A stretch of DNA of 64,000 nt from Desulfuromonas sp. DDH964 (GTDB taxonomy: Bacteria; Desulfobacterota; Desulfuromonadia; Desulfuromonadales; DDH964): assembly GCF_001611275.1 (NCBI RefSeq), contig NZ_CP015080.1, forward strand, positions 3,648,956 to 3,712,955. The letters are read 5' to 3'. The notes under the pieces are model-generated. The model saw only the letters and a list, made by a program, of their open reading frames with translations. It was not told where the DNA came from and ran no database searches. This document shows, in pieces, positions 1 to 7,817 of the stretch; within the stretch, counting starts at the first letter, position 1, and each line of letters begins with the position of its first letter. The position numbers and the translations under genes were made by a program.

Positions 1-186
1 GGGGAAGCATTCTGCTTCACTGCCGACTGGGAGCGTGAGCCCCTGCCGATAGCGGGGAGTCAGCAACAGCAGCTGGTCACCGCAGGCAACAAGGTAATTG
101 GCAAGCTGGTTGAGGGTGCGGGATACGCCGTTGATCTGTGGCAGCCAGGTCTCGGAAACAATGGCGATGCGCATTGGCCGGATCAT
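1..186 (-). CDS. Glycosyltransferase family 4-like protein, N-terminal fragment (runs off left edge)
   Basis: The visible 62 residues begin MIRPMRIAIVSETWLPQING. The MRIAIVSETWLPxINGV stretch is the usual first beta strand and glycine loop of GT-B glycosyltransferases that move hexoses onto lipids or polysaccharides. The gene continues beyond position 1, so the donor site is not visible. The first ATG (186) overlaps the TGA of the upstream hybrid kinase as ATGA, which suggests translational coupling. A second in-frame ATG at 174 gives the more canonical N-terminus. Neither has a convincing Shine-Dalgarno sequence. The family call rests only on the N-terminal motif. Confidence 0.7.
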   Translation of the reverse strand, partial: MIRPMRIAIVSETWLPQINGVSRTLNQLANYLVACGDQLLLLTPRYRQGLTLPVGSEAECFP

Positions 187-1322
187 TGCGGCGTCGGAAA
201 GCTGACCACGAAACGACTGCCGACCGGGTCCCGATCCTCGACCCGGACCTCGCCCCCCATCACCTCGGCGAGGGTCCGGACGATATAGAGGCCGAGGCCG
301 TTGCCAGGGGCCGTGCCGACACCGCTGCCGCGGACGAAGCGCCGGAAGATCTTTTCCCGCTCTTCTGCGGCAATCCCCGGGCCACTGTCCTCCACCGCCA
401 GCTCCAGCCGGGCGCCGGCGGGAACCGCCAACCGCACCATCACCGGACTCCCTTCCGGTGCATACTTCAGGGCGTTTTCGAGGAGGTTGGAGAGGATCAG
501 GCGTAAGCCGAGACTGTTGAGCCCGGTCGGCAGGACGGGCGCCGCCGTGTCGAGGAAGAGGGGCATCCGGCACCGCTCGGCCTGCGGCTGGTAGAGTTCG
601 AGGAGCTCGCGGGCCAGGGCCACCACCTCGACATTGTCGCCGGGCAGCTGCAACCCCTCGTCGGCGCAGCGGCTGAGCAGCAGCAGGCTCTCGGCGAGGT
701 TGCCGAGGGTCTGCGAACTGCGCTCGATAGCGGCAATACAGTTGCGCGACGCTTCACCATTCCCCAGCTCCGGACGGCTGAGGAGCCCCGAGTAGCCGCG
801 CAGGATCAGCAACTGGTTGCGCAGTTCGTGGGCGAGGATATCCTGCAGCATCCCGTCGCGATCGCTCTGCGCCCGGAGCCGGTCGATGGCGCCATGCAAC
901 TGGCGCTCCTGGTGGCGCCGCTCGATCAGCCGCCGGGCCGTCAACAGGACCTCCCGCACCGAGTAGGGCTTGGGGATGAAGGCGTCGGCACCGAGCTCCA
1001 GGCCGCGCAGCCGGTCATCCATGGAGCCGAGGGCGGTGAGCATGATGATCGGCACGCTGCCGATCGGTTCCTCGCGCCGGGAGCGGATCAGCCGGCAGAC
1101 CTCCCAGCCGTCGAGGTCGGGGAGGAGAATGTCGAGGAGGATCAGGTCGGGCCGGGCGCTACCGACGAGGCGACAGGCGCTGAGGCCATCCTCAGCCAGC
1201 AGCACATCATAGCCCTGGCTTTGCAGCTGGTACTCGAGGACCGCCGCCAGCTCCGGCTGATCTTCGACGACAAGAACCGTCCCCTGCCCCATGGATGTCC
1301 CCGGTTTTTCGCTTTTCGTCAT
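183..1322 (-). CDS. Hybrid response regulator-histidine kinase
   Basis: This is a 379-residue cytoplasmic signalling protein with the receiver first and the kinase second. Residues about 14-130 form a receiver: acidic pair in VVEDQ, phospho-acceptor Asp in LILLDILLPD, Thr in MLTA, Lys in PKPYS. A linker leads to a kinase with H-box HELRNQ (His about 165), N-box NLLENALKYAP, G1 DSGPGIA and G2 GNGLGLYIVR. No membrane segment or sensor domain is seen, so its input is probably phosphotransfer from another kinase. The stop overlaps the start of the glycosyltransferase gene, so the pair is probably one transcript. The start at 1322 is the first ATG; a second lies 30 nt inside. No output domain or target is evident. 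Confidence 0.85.
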   Translation of the reverse strand: MTKSEKPGTSMGQGTVLVVEDQPELAAVLEYQLQSQGYDVLLAEDGLSACRLVGSARPDLILLDILLPDLDGWEVCRLIRSRREEPIGSVPIIMLTALGSMDDRLRGLELGADAFIPKPYSVREVLLTARRLIERRHQERQLHGAIDRLRAQSDRDGMLQDILAHELRNQLLILRGYSGLLSRPELGNGEASRNCIAAIERSSQTLGNLAESLLLLSRCADEGLQLPGDNVEVVALARELLELYQPQAERCRMPLFLDTAAPVLPTGLNSLGLRLILSNLLENALKYAPEGSPVMVRLAVPAGARLELAVEDSGPGIAAEEREKIFRRFVRGSGVGTAPGNGLGLYIVRTLAEVMGGEVRVEDRDPVGSRFVVSFPTPQ

Positions 1323-1402
1323 GGGACAAAGCTGGGGCCGGCGTGTTAGGGGTCAATTAAAGGACCTTTCGATGTTGGTTAGCGTGCCACAGCCGGGCGC
1401 AG

Positions 1403-1758
1403 GATGAAATTTCCACGCGCCGGGTGATGATCGGCCTGGTTGGCCTGGTCGGTCTGCTGCTACTGGGTGGGATCGGCTATTGAGTCAGCTCGTATCTGAC
1501 CAACAATGCGGTCGCGGCCCTGAACAACCTGTCCGAGGCCCGGCAGCTGGGTGCGCTCAATCAGGACCTGCCCGCGCTGCTGCAGGCGGTCGTCGACGCG
1601 ATTCGCCAGGAGAGCGCCGCCATTATCAAAATCATCGGTGGAATAAGGAATTGCAGGAGTCGGTGGCCAGGCTCGACAACCAGGCCCACCTGCTGAAGAA
1701 CGAGATCGCGACCTCCCGTCCCAGCCAGAAACTCACCCCGAATCGGGGGAGGGCATGA
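1403..1758 (+). pseudogene. Decayed methyl-accepting chemotaxis protein (N-terminal helix plus C-terminal tail only)
   Basis: Reading forward from 1403 gives [20 protein letters not shown], which resembles the cytoplasmic start and first membrane helix of chemotaxis receptors. It then hits an in-frame TGA at 1481-1483. The same frame continues as periplasmic-like helix (SSYLTNNAVAALNNLSEARQ) to about 1640. After a frame change, 1645-1758 encodes KELQESVARLDNQAHLLKNE followed by a stop, which resembles the extreme C-terminal coiled tail of these receptors. The HAMP and signalling hairpin that should lie between, normally over 300 residues, are absent. It therefore looks like an internal deletion plus a nonsense mutation. 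It lies between two minus-strand genes and is not expected to be functional. Confidence 0.6.
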
Positions 1759-1788
1759 GAGAAGGCCCGGCGGCAGGGTGGTGAAGTA

Positions 1789-2592
1789 TCAGGAAAGCTG
1801 GCCCAGAACCTCTTCCAGGACCTTGTTGAAGTGCGCCGGGTCCTCCATTTGCAGGAAGTGTCCGGCCCCGGGGACCAGGGTTTCGGTGACGAAGGGTGCG
1901 CACCGCTCGCGGGCCGAGGCCGGGATCAGCGCGCCATTGATGGCGTAGATTGGCATCCGCAGTTCGCTGAAGGCGGCCTGCGGGCTCCAGGTGAGGAGAG
2001 CCTCCCAGGCCGGCAGGGCCCAGGCAGGGTCGGCGGTGGACATCTCCTCGATCAACTGTTTTTTGAGGGCCGCCGGGGTGGCCGCAGTGGCGGTCTGCTC
2101 GACCAGGCCGGCCATGGCGGCGGCGAAATCCTCCTGGAACGGCGCAGCAATGGCCTGAACCGTCTCCGCGGACAAACCACCGTAATCGATGACAAAGGTG
2201 TCGACCAGCACCACGCCGACGACCTTTGCACCCAGCTGCCGGGCGGCTTCCAGCGCGACGGCGCCGCCCATCGAATGGCCAACCAAAACCACTTCTCTTG
2301 CCGTAAGAGCGTCAACACAGGCGGCAATATCCCGGCCGAAGGACTCCACACTCCAGCGGCTGCGGCTGCGGCTGCGGCTGCCGTTGGCCGAGTCGCCGTG
2401 GCCGGGCAAGTCGGGTGCGGCCACCGCATAGCGGGAACTGAAGTGGTCAAGCTGGGGGCGCCAGTAGCTGCGCCGGCAGGTCCAGCCATGGACAAAAAGG
2501 AGGAGCGGCCCGCCTTCGCCACCACAATCGCAGGCGAGAGGAATCCCGTCATGGGAATAGAACATGTCTGGGGTGGGAATTTTCATTTCCAT
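1789..2592 (-). CDS. Alpha/beta-fold hydrolase
   Basis: A 267-residue alpha/beta hydrolase. The oxyanion region FVHGWTC is near residue 34, the nucleophile elbow GHSMGG (Ser about 109) follows, and the catalytic His lies in GAGHFLQMEDP near the C-terminus. There is no signal peptide, so it should be cytoplasmic. The substrate cannot be read from sequence; esterases, lactonases and C-C hydrolases share this layout. It follows the LuxR-family gene by 11 nt on the same strand, so the two are probably one operon. The start at 2592 has a weak AGAGG upstream. An (SR)n stretch around residue 75 comes from a hexanucleotide repeat. Confidence 0.85.
   Translation of the reverse strand: MEMKIPTPDMFYSHDGIPLACDCGGEGGPLLLFVHGWTCRRSYWRPQLDHFSSRYAVAAPDLPGHGDSANGSRSRSRSRWSVESFGRDIAACVDALTAREVVLVGHSMGGAVALEAARQLGAKVVGVVLVDTFVIDYGGLSAETVQAIAAPFQEDFAAAMAGLVEQTATAATPAALKKQLIEEMSTADPAWALPAWEALLTWSPQAAFSELRMPIYAINGALIPASARERCAPFVTETLVPGAGHFLQMEDPAHFNKVLEEVLGQLS
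2357..2380. repeat. Hexanucleotide microsatellite inside the hydrolase gene
   Basis: Four perfect tandem copies of CGGCTG (plus strand) encode alternating Ser-Arg in the minus-strand hydrolase. Slippage by whole units would lengthen or shorten the Ser-Arg run without shifting the frame. Confidence 0.8.
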
Positions 2593-2603
2593 GGTTGAGA
2601 CCT

Positions 2604-3773
2604 CTAGCGGCGCCGGGCGGGGCCGGCCAGCAGTTTTTTCACCAGGTCCGCCTGGTTGCGGGTGTCGGTTTTGGCAAAGATCGTCTTGAGGTGGGAACGG
2701 ACGGTATGGAGACTGACAAAGCAGCGCCGGGCCACCTCCGCCGGGTCGGGGGTTGCCAGCAGGGCCAGGGCGATGCGGGTTTCGGCATCCGAGAGGGCAT
2801 AGAGGCTGCGCAAGCGCTCGCCGTCCATGGGCAGGCCCGCTTCGGGATCATGGAGATAAACCGCCACATAACCGGTGGTCCTCCCCCCGAGGACCGGGAC
2901 ATCGGGATGGACCGGCTTGACCAGCAGCTGCAGGATCGAGCCGTCGGCGCGCTCCACCGCCAGGGATCCACCGGCAAAATGGAGACCCCGGGAATCGGCG
3001 GCCGCCAGGCACTGCTGCAACAACCGCTGCAGGGAAGGGTCCTGTGACCGGTCGGCAAGGCGCAATTGGCCGTTGGCCAGGGTCAGGGGGGTGTCGCTGC
3101 CGATGAAAGCTTCCGCCCCGGAATTGCAGTGGACCGGTCGCAGCGTGAAATCGAGCAGGATAAAGGGGAGAACCTCTTCTCCCGCCGCGATCGCCACCGC
3201 CTCGGCCCTGGCGCGGCGCTCGCCGACCTGGCCGGCCAGCTGAAAGGCATGCTGCAGGTGCGGGACAAAATTATTGACGTAGGCCGTGTCCGCCTCGGTG
3301 TAATGGCCCTGGCCGCGGGTGCGCTGGACCAGCAGCTGTACGGTGCGCCCGGTATCCTGGTAAATGGTGCCGCAGATTCCGTGGTGGATATCCTGCGGCC
3401 GCGCCCAGTCGTTGTAGAATTCGCTGCGAAAAAAATCGGGCTGACGGCAACTGAAGTGGAGATAGGTTGAGTAGAGGCGGCCCGGTTGTTTTTGCAGCAA
3501 TTCGGGACGCCAGGGGCAGGCGTTGACATAGTGCTCAACGTACTGGTGATGAAAATCGTCGTCGATATTCTGCTTGATGCTCGAAATGACCCGGGTTGCC
3601 TGGGAGTTCATGACCAGCAGACGGGCCGAACGGGAGTTGGTATGGGCAATCAGGTCATTGAGAAAGGCGCGCCAGTCGCCGGGCTCGGCGACGGTTGCAT
3701 AGATGCGTTCGAGCAGGCGCTCGCGCTGCTGCGCCAACTGGGCCGGAAGAGAAATGTTGCCTGCGACGTCCAT
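2604..3773 (-). CDS. LuxR-family helix-turn-helix transcriptional regulator
   Basis: A 389-residue regulator. The last 60 residues form a LuxR/GerE helix-turn-helix, with LSDAETRIALALLATPDPAE then VARRCFVSLHTVRSHLKTIF. The N-terminal 300 residues are a soluble sensor of the PAS/GAF-like kind seen in stand-alone LuxR regulators; no receiver Asp pocket or autoinducer-binding signature was found, so the ligand is unknown. It precedes the alpha/beta hydrolase by 11 nt and probably shares a transcript with it. The upstream gap to the acyl-CoA dehydrogenase gene (3774-3996) holds no gene. The start ATG at 3773 lacks a strong ribosome-binding site. Confidence 0.85.
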   Translation of the reverse strand: MDVAGNISLPAQLAQQRERLLERIYATVAEPGDWRAFLNDLIAHTNSRSARLLVMNSQATRVISSIKQNIDDDFHHQYVEHYVNACPWRPELLQKQPGRLYSTYLHFSCRQPDFFRSEFYNDWARPQDIHHGICGTIYQDTGRTVQLLVQRTRGQGHYTEADTAYVNNFVPHLQHAFQLAGQVGERRARAEAVAIAAGEEVLPFILLDFTLRPVHCNSGAEAFIGSDTPLTLANGQLRLADRSQDPSLQRLLQQCLAAADSRGLHFAGGSLAVERADGSILQLLVKPVHPDVPVLGGRTTGYVAVYLHDPEAGLPMDGERLRSLYALSDAETRIALALLATPDPAEVARRCFVSLHTVRSHLKTIFAKTDTRNQADLVKKLLAGPARRR

Positions 3774-3996
3774 GCGATCTCAGCTACCCGCAAAGTTGAA
3801 ATCGATCCGGAGACCGGCAAGGGGGCGAATATTACAGCTGTCGGACCATCAATTTCGATCCTTTCCCTGCCGCCAAGGGGCCACTTTAGCACGTAAACGG
3901 CGGCAAAAGAAACGGAAATAGCGTGCAGTAGCCGCTCCAAGGGTGGAAAATCATGATTTCGGTGAGTCGTGCGTCCCACAGGGCCCCTTCTGACCA

Positions 3997-6237
3997 TCAG
4001 CTTCCGGCCGTAGCGGAAAAGTTGCTCTCGCCGAGTTCCTCCGCGGCAAAATCATCGACCGCCAATACCTGCGCGACCGCCTTCGCGCACTCTTCCAGCA
4101 GGTCGGCTTCCTTCGCGCTGAGCAGTCCTTTTTCGAACCCCTCCCGGAAGTCGCGACAACGCGCCTCGTGCAGGCGCTGCTGCAGCGGAGCGCTCGCGAT
4201 CACCAGGTCGAAAGCCTGCTCCAGACCGGCGACGGCGACGTTGGCGCCTCCCTTGAGGAAGAGGCCGGCCGTCAGGCGCTCGCGGGTGGCCGAAGGGGCG
4301 AGGAGAAGCTCGGCGCAGCGCCGGGTGAGCCGATCGGAGGGTCCGTGGCGGCGCACCCCCAGCGGCAGGATGATGAAGCGGACAAGCGCCGCCAGCGGCC
4401 GGTTGGGGAGATTGGCGAGGACGCCGTGCAGCCGCTCCTCGATGAGGGCAAAGCGGCTCTCCATGGCGAAGGCGACCAGCGGCAAGTCCTCCGCCGGTTG
4501 CCCCTCGTCCTGCCAGCGCTTGAGGACCGCCGAGAGGAGATAGAGCTCGCTGAGGATGTCGCCGAGGCGGGCCGAGATCATCTCCTTGCGCTTGAGCCCG
4601 CCGCCGAGGAGGAGCAGGGTCGCATCGGCCAGCAGGGCGAAGCTGGCGGCATAGCGATCGAGGCGCCGGTAATACTTCGTCGCCTTCCCCTGGGCCGGGG
4701 CCGGGCCGATGCGGCCGCCGGACCAGCTGCGCACCCAGGCGCGGAAGAAGGTCTTGAAGCCATGACGGAAGTGCCCCGAGAAGCTTTCATCGAAGGCGGC
4801 GAGCGCCGCGTCCGGATCTTCCTCCTCGAGAGCGAGCATCTCCTTGAGGAGCCAGGGGTGGCAGCGGATCGCCCCCTGGCCGAAGATGATCATGCTGCGG
4901 GTGAGGATATTCGCCCCCTCGACGGTGATCCCCACCGGCACCGCGCGGTAGGCGTCGCCAAGGTAGTTGAGAGGACCGTCGATCACGGTCTTGCCGCCGT
5001 GGACGTCCATGGCATGGTCGATGGCGGAGCGCATCGCGTAGGTGGCATGGACCTTCATGATCGCCGAGATCACCGAGAGCTTGCGCCCCTGGTCAAGGCC
5101 GGCACAGGTCAGGCGACGAGCGGCATCGACCAGGTAGGCGTCCGCAGCGAGGGGGCCGAGACGCTCCTGGATCCCCTCGAACTGGCCGATAGGGATACCG
5201 AACTGGTGGCGGATGCGGGCGTAGGCGCCGGTGGTGCGGGCGCAGAGGGCCGTCGCGGCCGCCGAAAGGGAGGGGAGCGAAACGCCGCGGCCGACGGCGA
5301 GGGCGCTCATCAGCATGCGCCACCCCTTGCCGACCTGCTCCCGGCCGCCGATGACGTGGTCCAGAGTGATGAAGACGTCGTGTCCCTGGTTGGGGCCATT
5401 CTGGAAGAACTGGAACGCCGGCAGGTGGCGCCGGCCGATTTCGACTCCCGGCAGGTTCGTCGGCACCAGCGCCAGGGTGATGCCGATATCCTCCAGGTCG
5501 CCGAGCAGATGGTCAGGGTCATAAAGCTTGAAGGCGAGGCCGAGGACCGTGGCGACCGGACCGAGGGTGATGTAGCGCTTGCTCCAGTTGAGGCGGATGC
5601 CGAGCACCTCCTCGCCGTCGAACTGATCCCGGCAGACCACGCCGCAGTCGACCATCGCCGCCGCGTCGGAGCCGGCTTCGAGGCTGGTCAGGGCAAAACA
5701 GGGGAGTTCGCGGCCGTCGGCGAGGCGCCGCAGCCAGAAATCACGCTGCGCGTCGGTGCCGTACTGCAGCAGCAACTCTGCCGGGCCGAGGGAGTTGGGA
5801 ACCATCACCGTGACGGCGGTGACGAGGCTGCGTGAGGCGATGGTCCGGATCACCTCCGAGTTGGCGTAGGCCGAGAATTCGAGCCCGCCGTATTCGCGCG
5901 GAATGATCATGGCGAAGAACTTTTCGCGTTTGAGAAATTCCCAGACCGCGGGCGGCAGGTCGCCGCGGCTCCGGTTGATCTCCCATTCGTCCAGCATGCT
6001 GCAGAGTTCCTGCACCGGACCGTCGAGAAAGGACTGCTCCTCTTCACTCAGCGTCGCCGGCGGCGTGGCGAGGAGCTTTTCCCAGTCCGGGTTGCCGGTG
6101 AAAAGATCACTGTCCCACCAGACGTCACCGGCGGTGAGCGCCTCGCGCTCCGTCGCCGAGAGGCCGGGGAGCGCGCGCCGGGCCAGCTTGAAGATCGGCC
6201 GAATCAGGTAGTTGCGACGAAAGGTTTTGAACGACAT
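3997..6237 (-). CDS. fadE: FadE-type acyl-CoA dehydrogenase
   Basis: A 746-residue protein resembling enterobacterial FadE (about 814 residues), the flavoprotein that makes the first double bond in fatty-acid beta-oxidation. The N-terminus MSFKTFRRNYLIRPIFKLAR is FadE-like, with a basic hydrophobic lead. The acyl-CoA dehydrogenase core follows: IIPREYGGLEFSAY, CFALTSLEAGSDAAA, and a C-terminal helical half with YAMRSAIDHAMDVHGGK. The last 300 residues match the extra FadE-specific C-terminal region. The ATG at 6237 is chosen over an upstream in-frame start because AGGAGGAG lies just before it. No electron-transfer flavoprotein gene is nearby. Substrate chain length is not readable. Confidence 0.85.
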   Translation of the reverse strand: MSFKTFRRNYLIRPIFKLARRALPGLSATEREALTAGDVWWDSDLFTGNPDWEKLLATPPATLSEEEQSFLDGPVQELCSMLDEWEINRSRGDLPPAVWEFLKREKFFAMIIPREYGGLEFSAYANSEVIRTIASRSLVTAVTVMVPNSLGPAELLLQYGTDAQRDFWLRRLADGRELPCFALTSLEAGSDAAAMVDCGVVCRDQFDGEEVLGIRLNWSKRYITLGPVATVLGLAFKLYDPDHLLGDLEDIGITLALVPTNLPGVEIGRRHLPAFQFFQNGPNQGHDVFITLDHVIGGREQVGKGWRMLMSALAVGRGVSLPSLSAAATALCARTTGAYARIRHQFGIPIGQFEGIQERLGPLAADAYLVDAARRLTCAGLDQGRKLSVISAIMKVHATYAMRSAIDHAMDVHGGKTVIDGPLNYLGDAYRAVPVGITVEGANILTRSMIIFGQGAIRCHPWLLKEMLALEEEDPDAALAAFDESFSGHFRHGFKTFFRAWVRSWSGGRIGPAPAQGKATKYYRRLDRYAASFALLADATLLLLGGGLKRKEMISARLGDILSELYLLSAVLKRWQDEGQPAEDLPLVAFAMESRFALIEERLHGVLANLPNRPLAALVRFIILPLGVRRHGPSDRLTRRCAELLLAPSATRERLTAGLFLKGGANVAVAGLEQAFDLVIASAPLQQRLHEARCRDFREGFEKGLLSAKEADLLEECAKAVAQVLAVDDFAAEELGESNFSATAGS

Positions 6238-6324
6238 GGCTCTCCTCCTTGCTGAAGCTCCGTCTGGCGAAGCAACCTTCCCTTTTTTCAATCATACCAT
6301 GGCGTCCCCTGCCGGCAGCGCCAC

Positions 6325-6364
6325 CAACAGCAAAGGCCGGGAAATATCCCGGCCTTTGCTGTTG
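6325..6364. terminator. Perfect 18-bp hairpin downstream of the efflux operon
   Basis: Two 18-nt arms, CAACAGCAAAGGCCGGGA and its exact reverse complement, are separated by a 4-nt loop. The hairpin lies 33 nt past the stop of the outer-membrane channel gene and ahead of the acyl-CoA dehydrogenase gene. There is no T-run on the minus side, so termination may rely on the stem alone. Confidence 0.75.
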
Positions 6365-6397
6365 CAACAGTTCGATCGGCGCCGCAGCGGCCGCCCT

Positions 6398-7816
6398 TTA
6401 CAGTGGCGCTGCAGAGCTCCCCCCACCGAGGACCTGGTAGAGGGTGACCTGGTTGGCGAGCAGGGCGAGGCGCACCCCGATCAGGTTCTGCCGGGCGCTG
6501 TAGAGGGAGCGATGGGCATCGAGAACATTGAGGTAGCTGTCGATCCCCCTGGCATAACGGGCCTGGGAGAGGCGGTAGCTCTCTGCGGTGGCCGCGGTAA
6601 GAGCCTGCTGCGCCGCCGCCTGCTCGCCGATGGTGGCCCGAACGGCGAGGGCGTCCGCCACCTCGCGGAAAGCGACCTGGATCGCCTGCTCGTAGCGGGC
6701 TACGGCAAGCTGCTGGTCGACCTTCGCTACCGCGAGGTTGGCGCGGTTGGCGCCGGCGTTGAAGAGTGGCAGGGTCAGGCGCGGCGCGAAGTTCCAGGCG
6801 AGGGAGCCGGCGCCGAACAGCCCGGAGAGCTGGTCGCTGCCGGTACCGATGGAGGAGACCAGCTCGATACGCGGGAAGAAAGCGGCCCGCGCCGCGCCGA
6901 TGTTGGCGTTGGCCCCCTGCAGCCGATGCTCGGCGGCGCGGATATCGGGCCGCGCCAGCAGCACCGTGGAGGGGAGACCGGGGGCGAGGGTACGGAAAGG
7001 GGCCGGGTCGGTGCTGAGCGTCGCCGGCAGCAGGGGTGCTGCCACCCGGGCGCCGACCAGCAGATCGAGACCATTCTCGTCCTGGGCGACCAGGGAGGTG
7101 TAGCGGGCGATGTCGACCCGCGCCGCCTCGAGGCTCGATCTGGCCTGGTTGAGATCGAGGGCAGAGGCGACCCCGGCCTGGAAGCGGCGCTCGATCAAAT
7201 GGTAGGAGGCCTGCTGGTTTTCCAGGGTCTCCCGGGCGAGCTGCAGCCCCTCGCGATCGGCGGCGAGGTTCAGGTAGGCGCGGGCAACGCTGGCGACCAG
7301 GCTGATCTCGACGCTGCGCCGGGCCTCGCTGGTGGCGAGATATTCCTCCAGCGCCTGCTCCTTGAGGCTGCGCACCCGGCCGAAGAGGTCGAGCTCAAAG
7401 GCGCTGACGCCGAGACCGACGCTGTACTGGCGGACGATCTCACCGTCACCGCTGGCGGAGAGGTCGGCGGGGATGCGCTGGACGCTGCCGGCGGCGCTGC
7501 CGTCCAGGGCCGGCAGCAGGTCGGCACGGCGGATCCGGTACTCGGCCTGGGCCCGCTCCATGTTGAGCAGGGCGAGGCGCAGGTCGCGGTTCTTCTCCAG
7601 TGCCGTGGCAATGACCGCGCGCAGCTGCGGATCGAGGAAGAAGTCCTGCCAGGGGATCTCCGCAACGGCCGCGCCGGCGGTCGCTGGCGTTTCCCCCCCC
7701 TGGCCCGGCCAGTCAGTGGGGACCGGCGCGGCGGGACGGGAGTAATTGGGGGCCAAGGTCGCGCAGCCGGCCAGCAGCGCGAGCAGAAAGAACAGAAAGA
7801 GCGTTTTCCGTTGCAT
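6398..7816 (-). CDS. RND efflux outer-membrane lipoprotein channel (NodT/OprM family)
   Basis: A 472-residue TolC-like outer-membrane factor that forms the exit duct of a tripartite pump. It starts MQRKTLFLFFLLALLAGCAT, a lipoprotein signal with Cys in LAGC, followed by NYSRP and two repeated outer-membrane efflux halves rich in long helices (ALEKNRDLRLALLNMERAQA, YLNLAADREGLQLA, HRSLYSARQNLIGVRLALL). The start at 7816 is placed one nucleotide after the pump stop, with GGAGGGG upstream; longer in-frame starts would bury the signal peptide. It is the last gene of the TetR-adaptor-pump-channel operon. Confidence 0.92.
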   Translation of the reverse strand: MQRKTLFLFFLLALLAGCATLAPNYSRPAAPVPTDWPGQGGETPATAGAAVAEIPWQDFFLDPQLRAVIATALEKNRDLRLALLNMERAQAEYRIRRADLLPALDGSAAGSVQRIPADLSASGDGEIVRQYSVGLGVSAFELDLFGRVRSLKEQALEEYLATSEARRSVEISLVASVARAYLNLAADREGLQLARETLENQQASYHLIERRFQAGVASALDLNQARSSLEAARVDIARYTSLVAQDENGLDLLVGARVAAPLLPATLSTDPAPFRTLAPGLPSTVLLARPDIRAAEHRLQGANANIGAARAAFFPRIELVSSIGTGSDQLSGLFGAGSLAWNFAPRLTLPLFNAGANRANLAVAKVDQQLAVARYEQAIQVAFREVADALAVRATIGEQAAAQQALTAATAESYRLSQARYARGIDSYLNVLDAHRSLYSARQNLIGVRLALLANQVTLYQVLGGGSSAAPL

Positions 7817-7817
7817 A

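Noticed and set aside
3925..3950. GG-N10-GC on the minus strand upstream of the LuxR gene (TTGGAGC..CTGCA)
   Set aside because: Only the invariant dinucleotides match; flanking bases and an enhancer repeat are lacking.
4168..5835. 555-codon plus-strand frame opposite the acyl-CoA dehydrogenase gene
   Set aside because: Antisense shadow without family resemblance.
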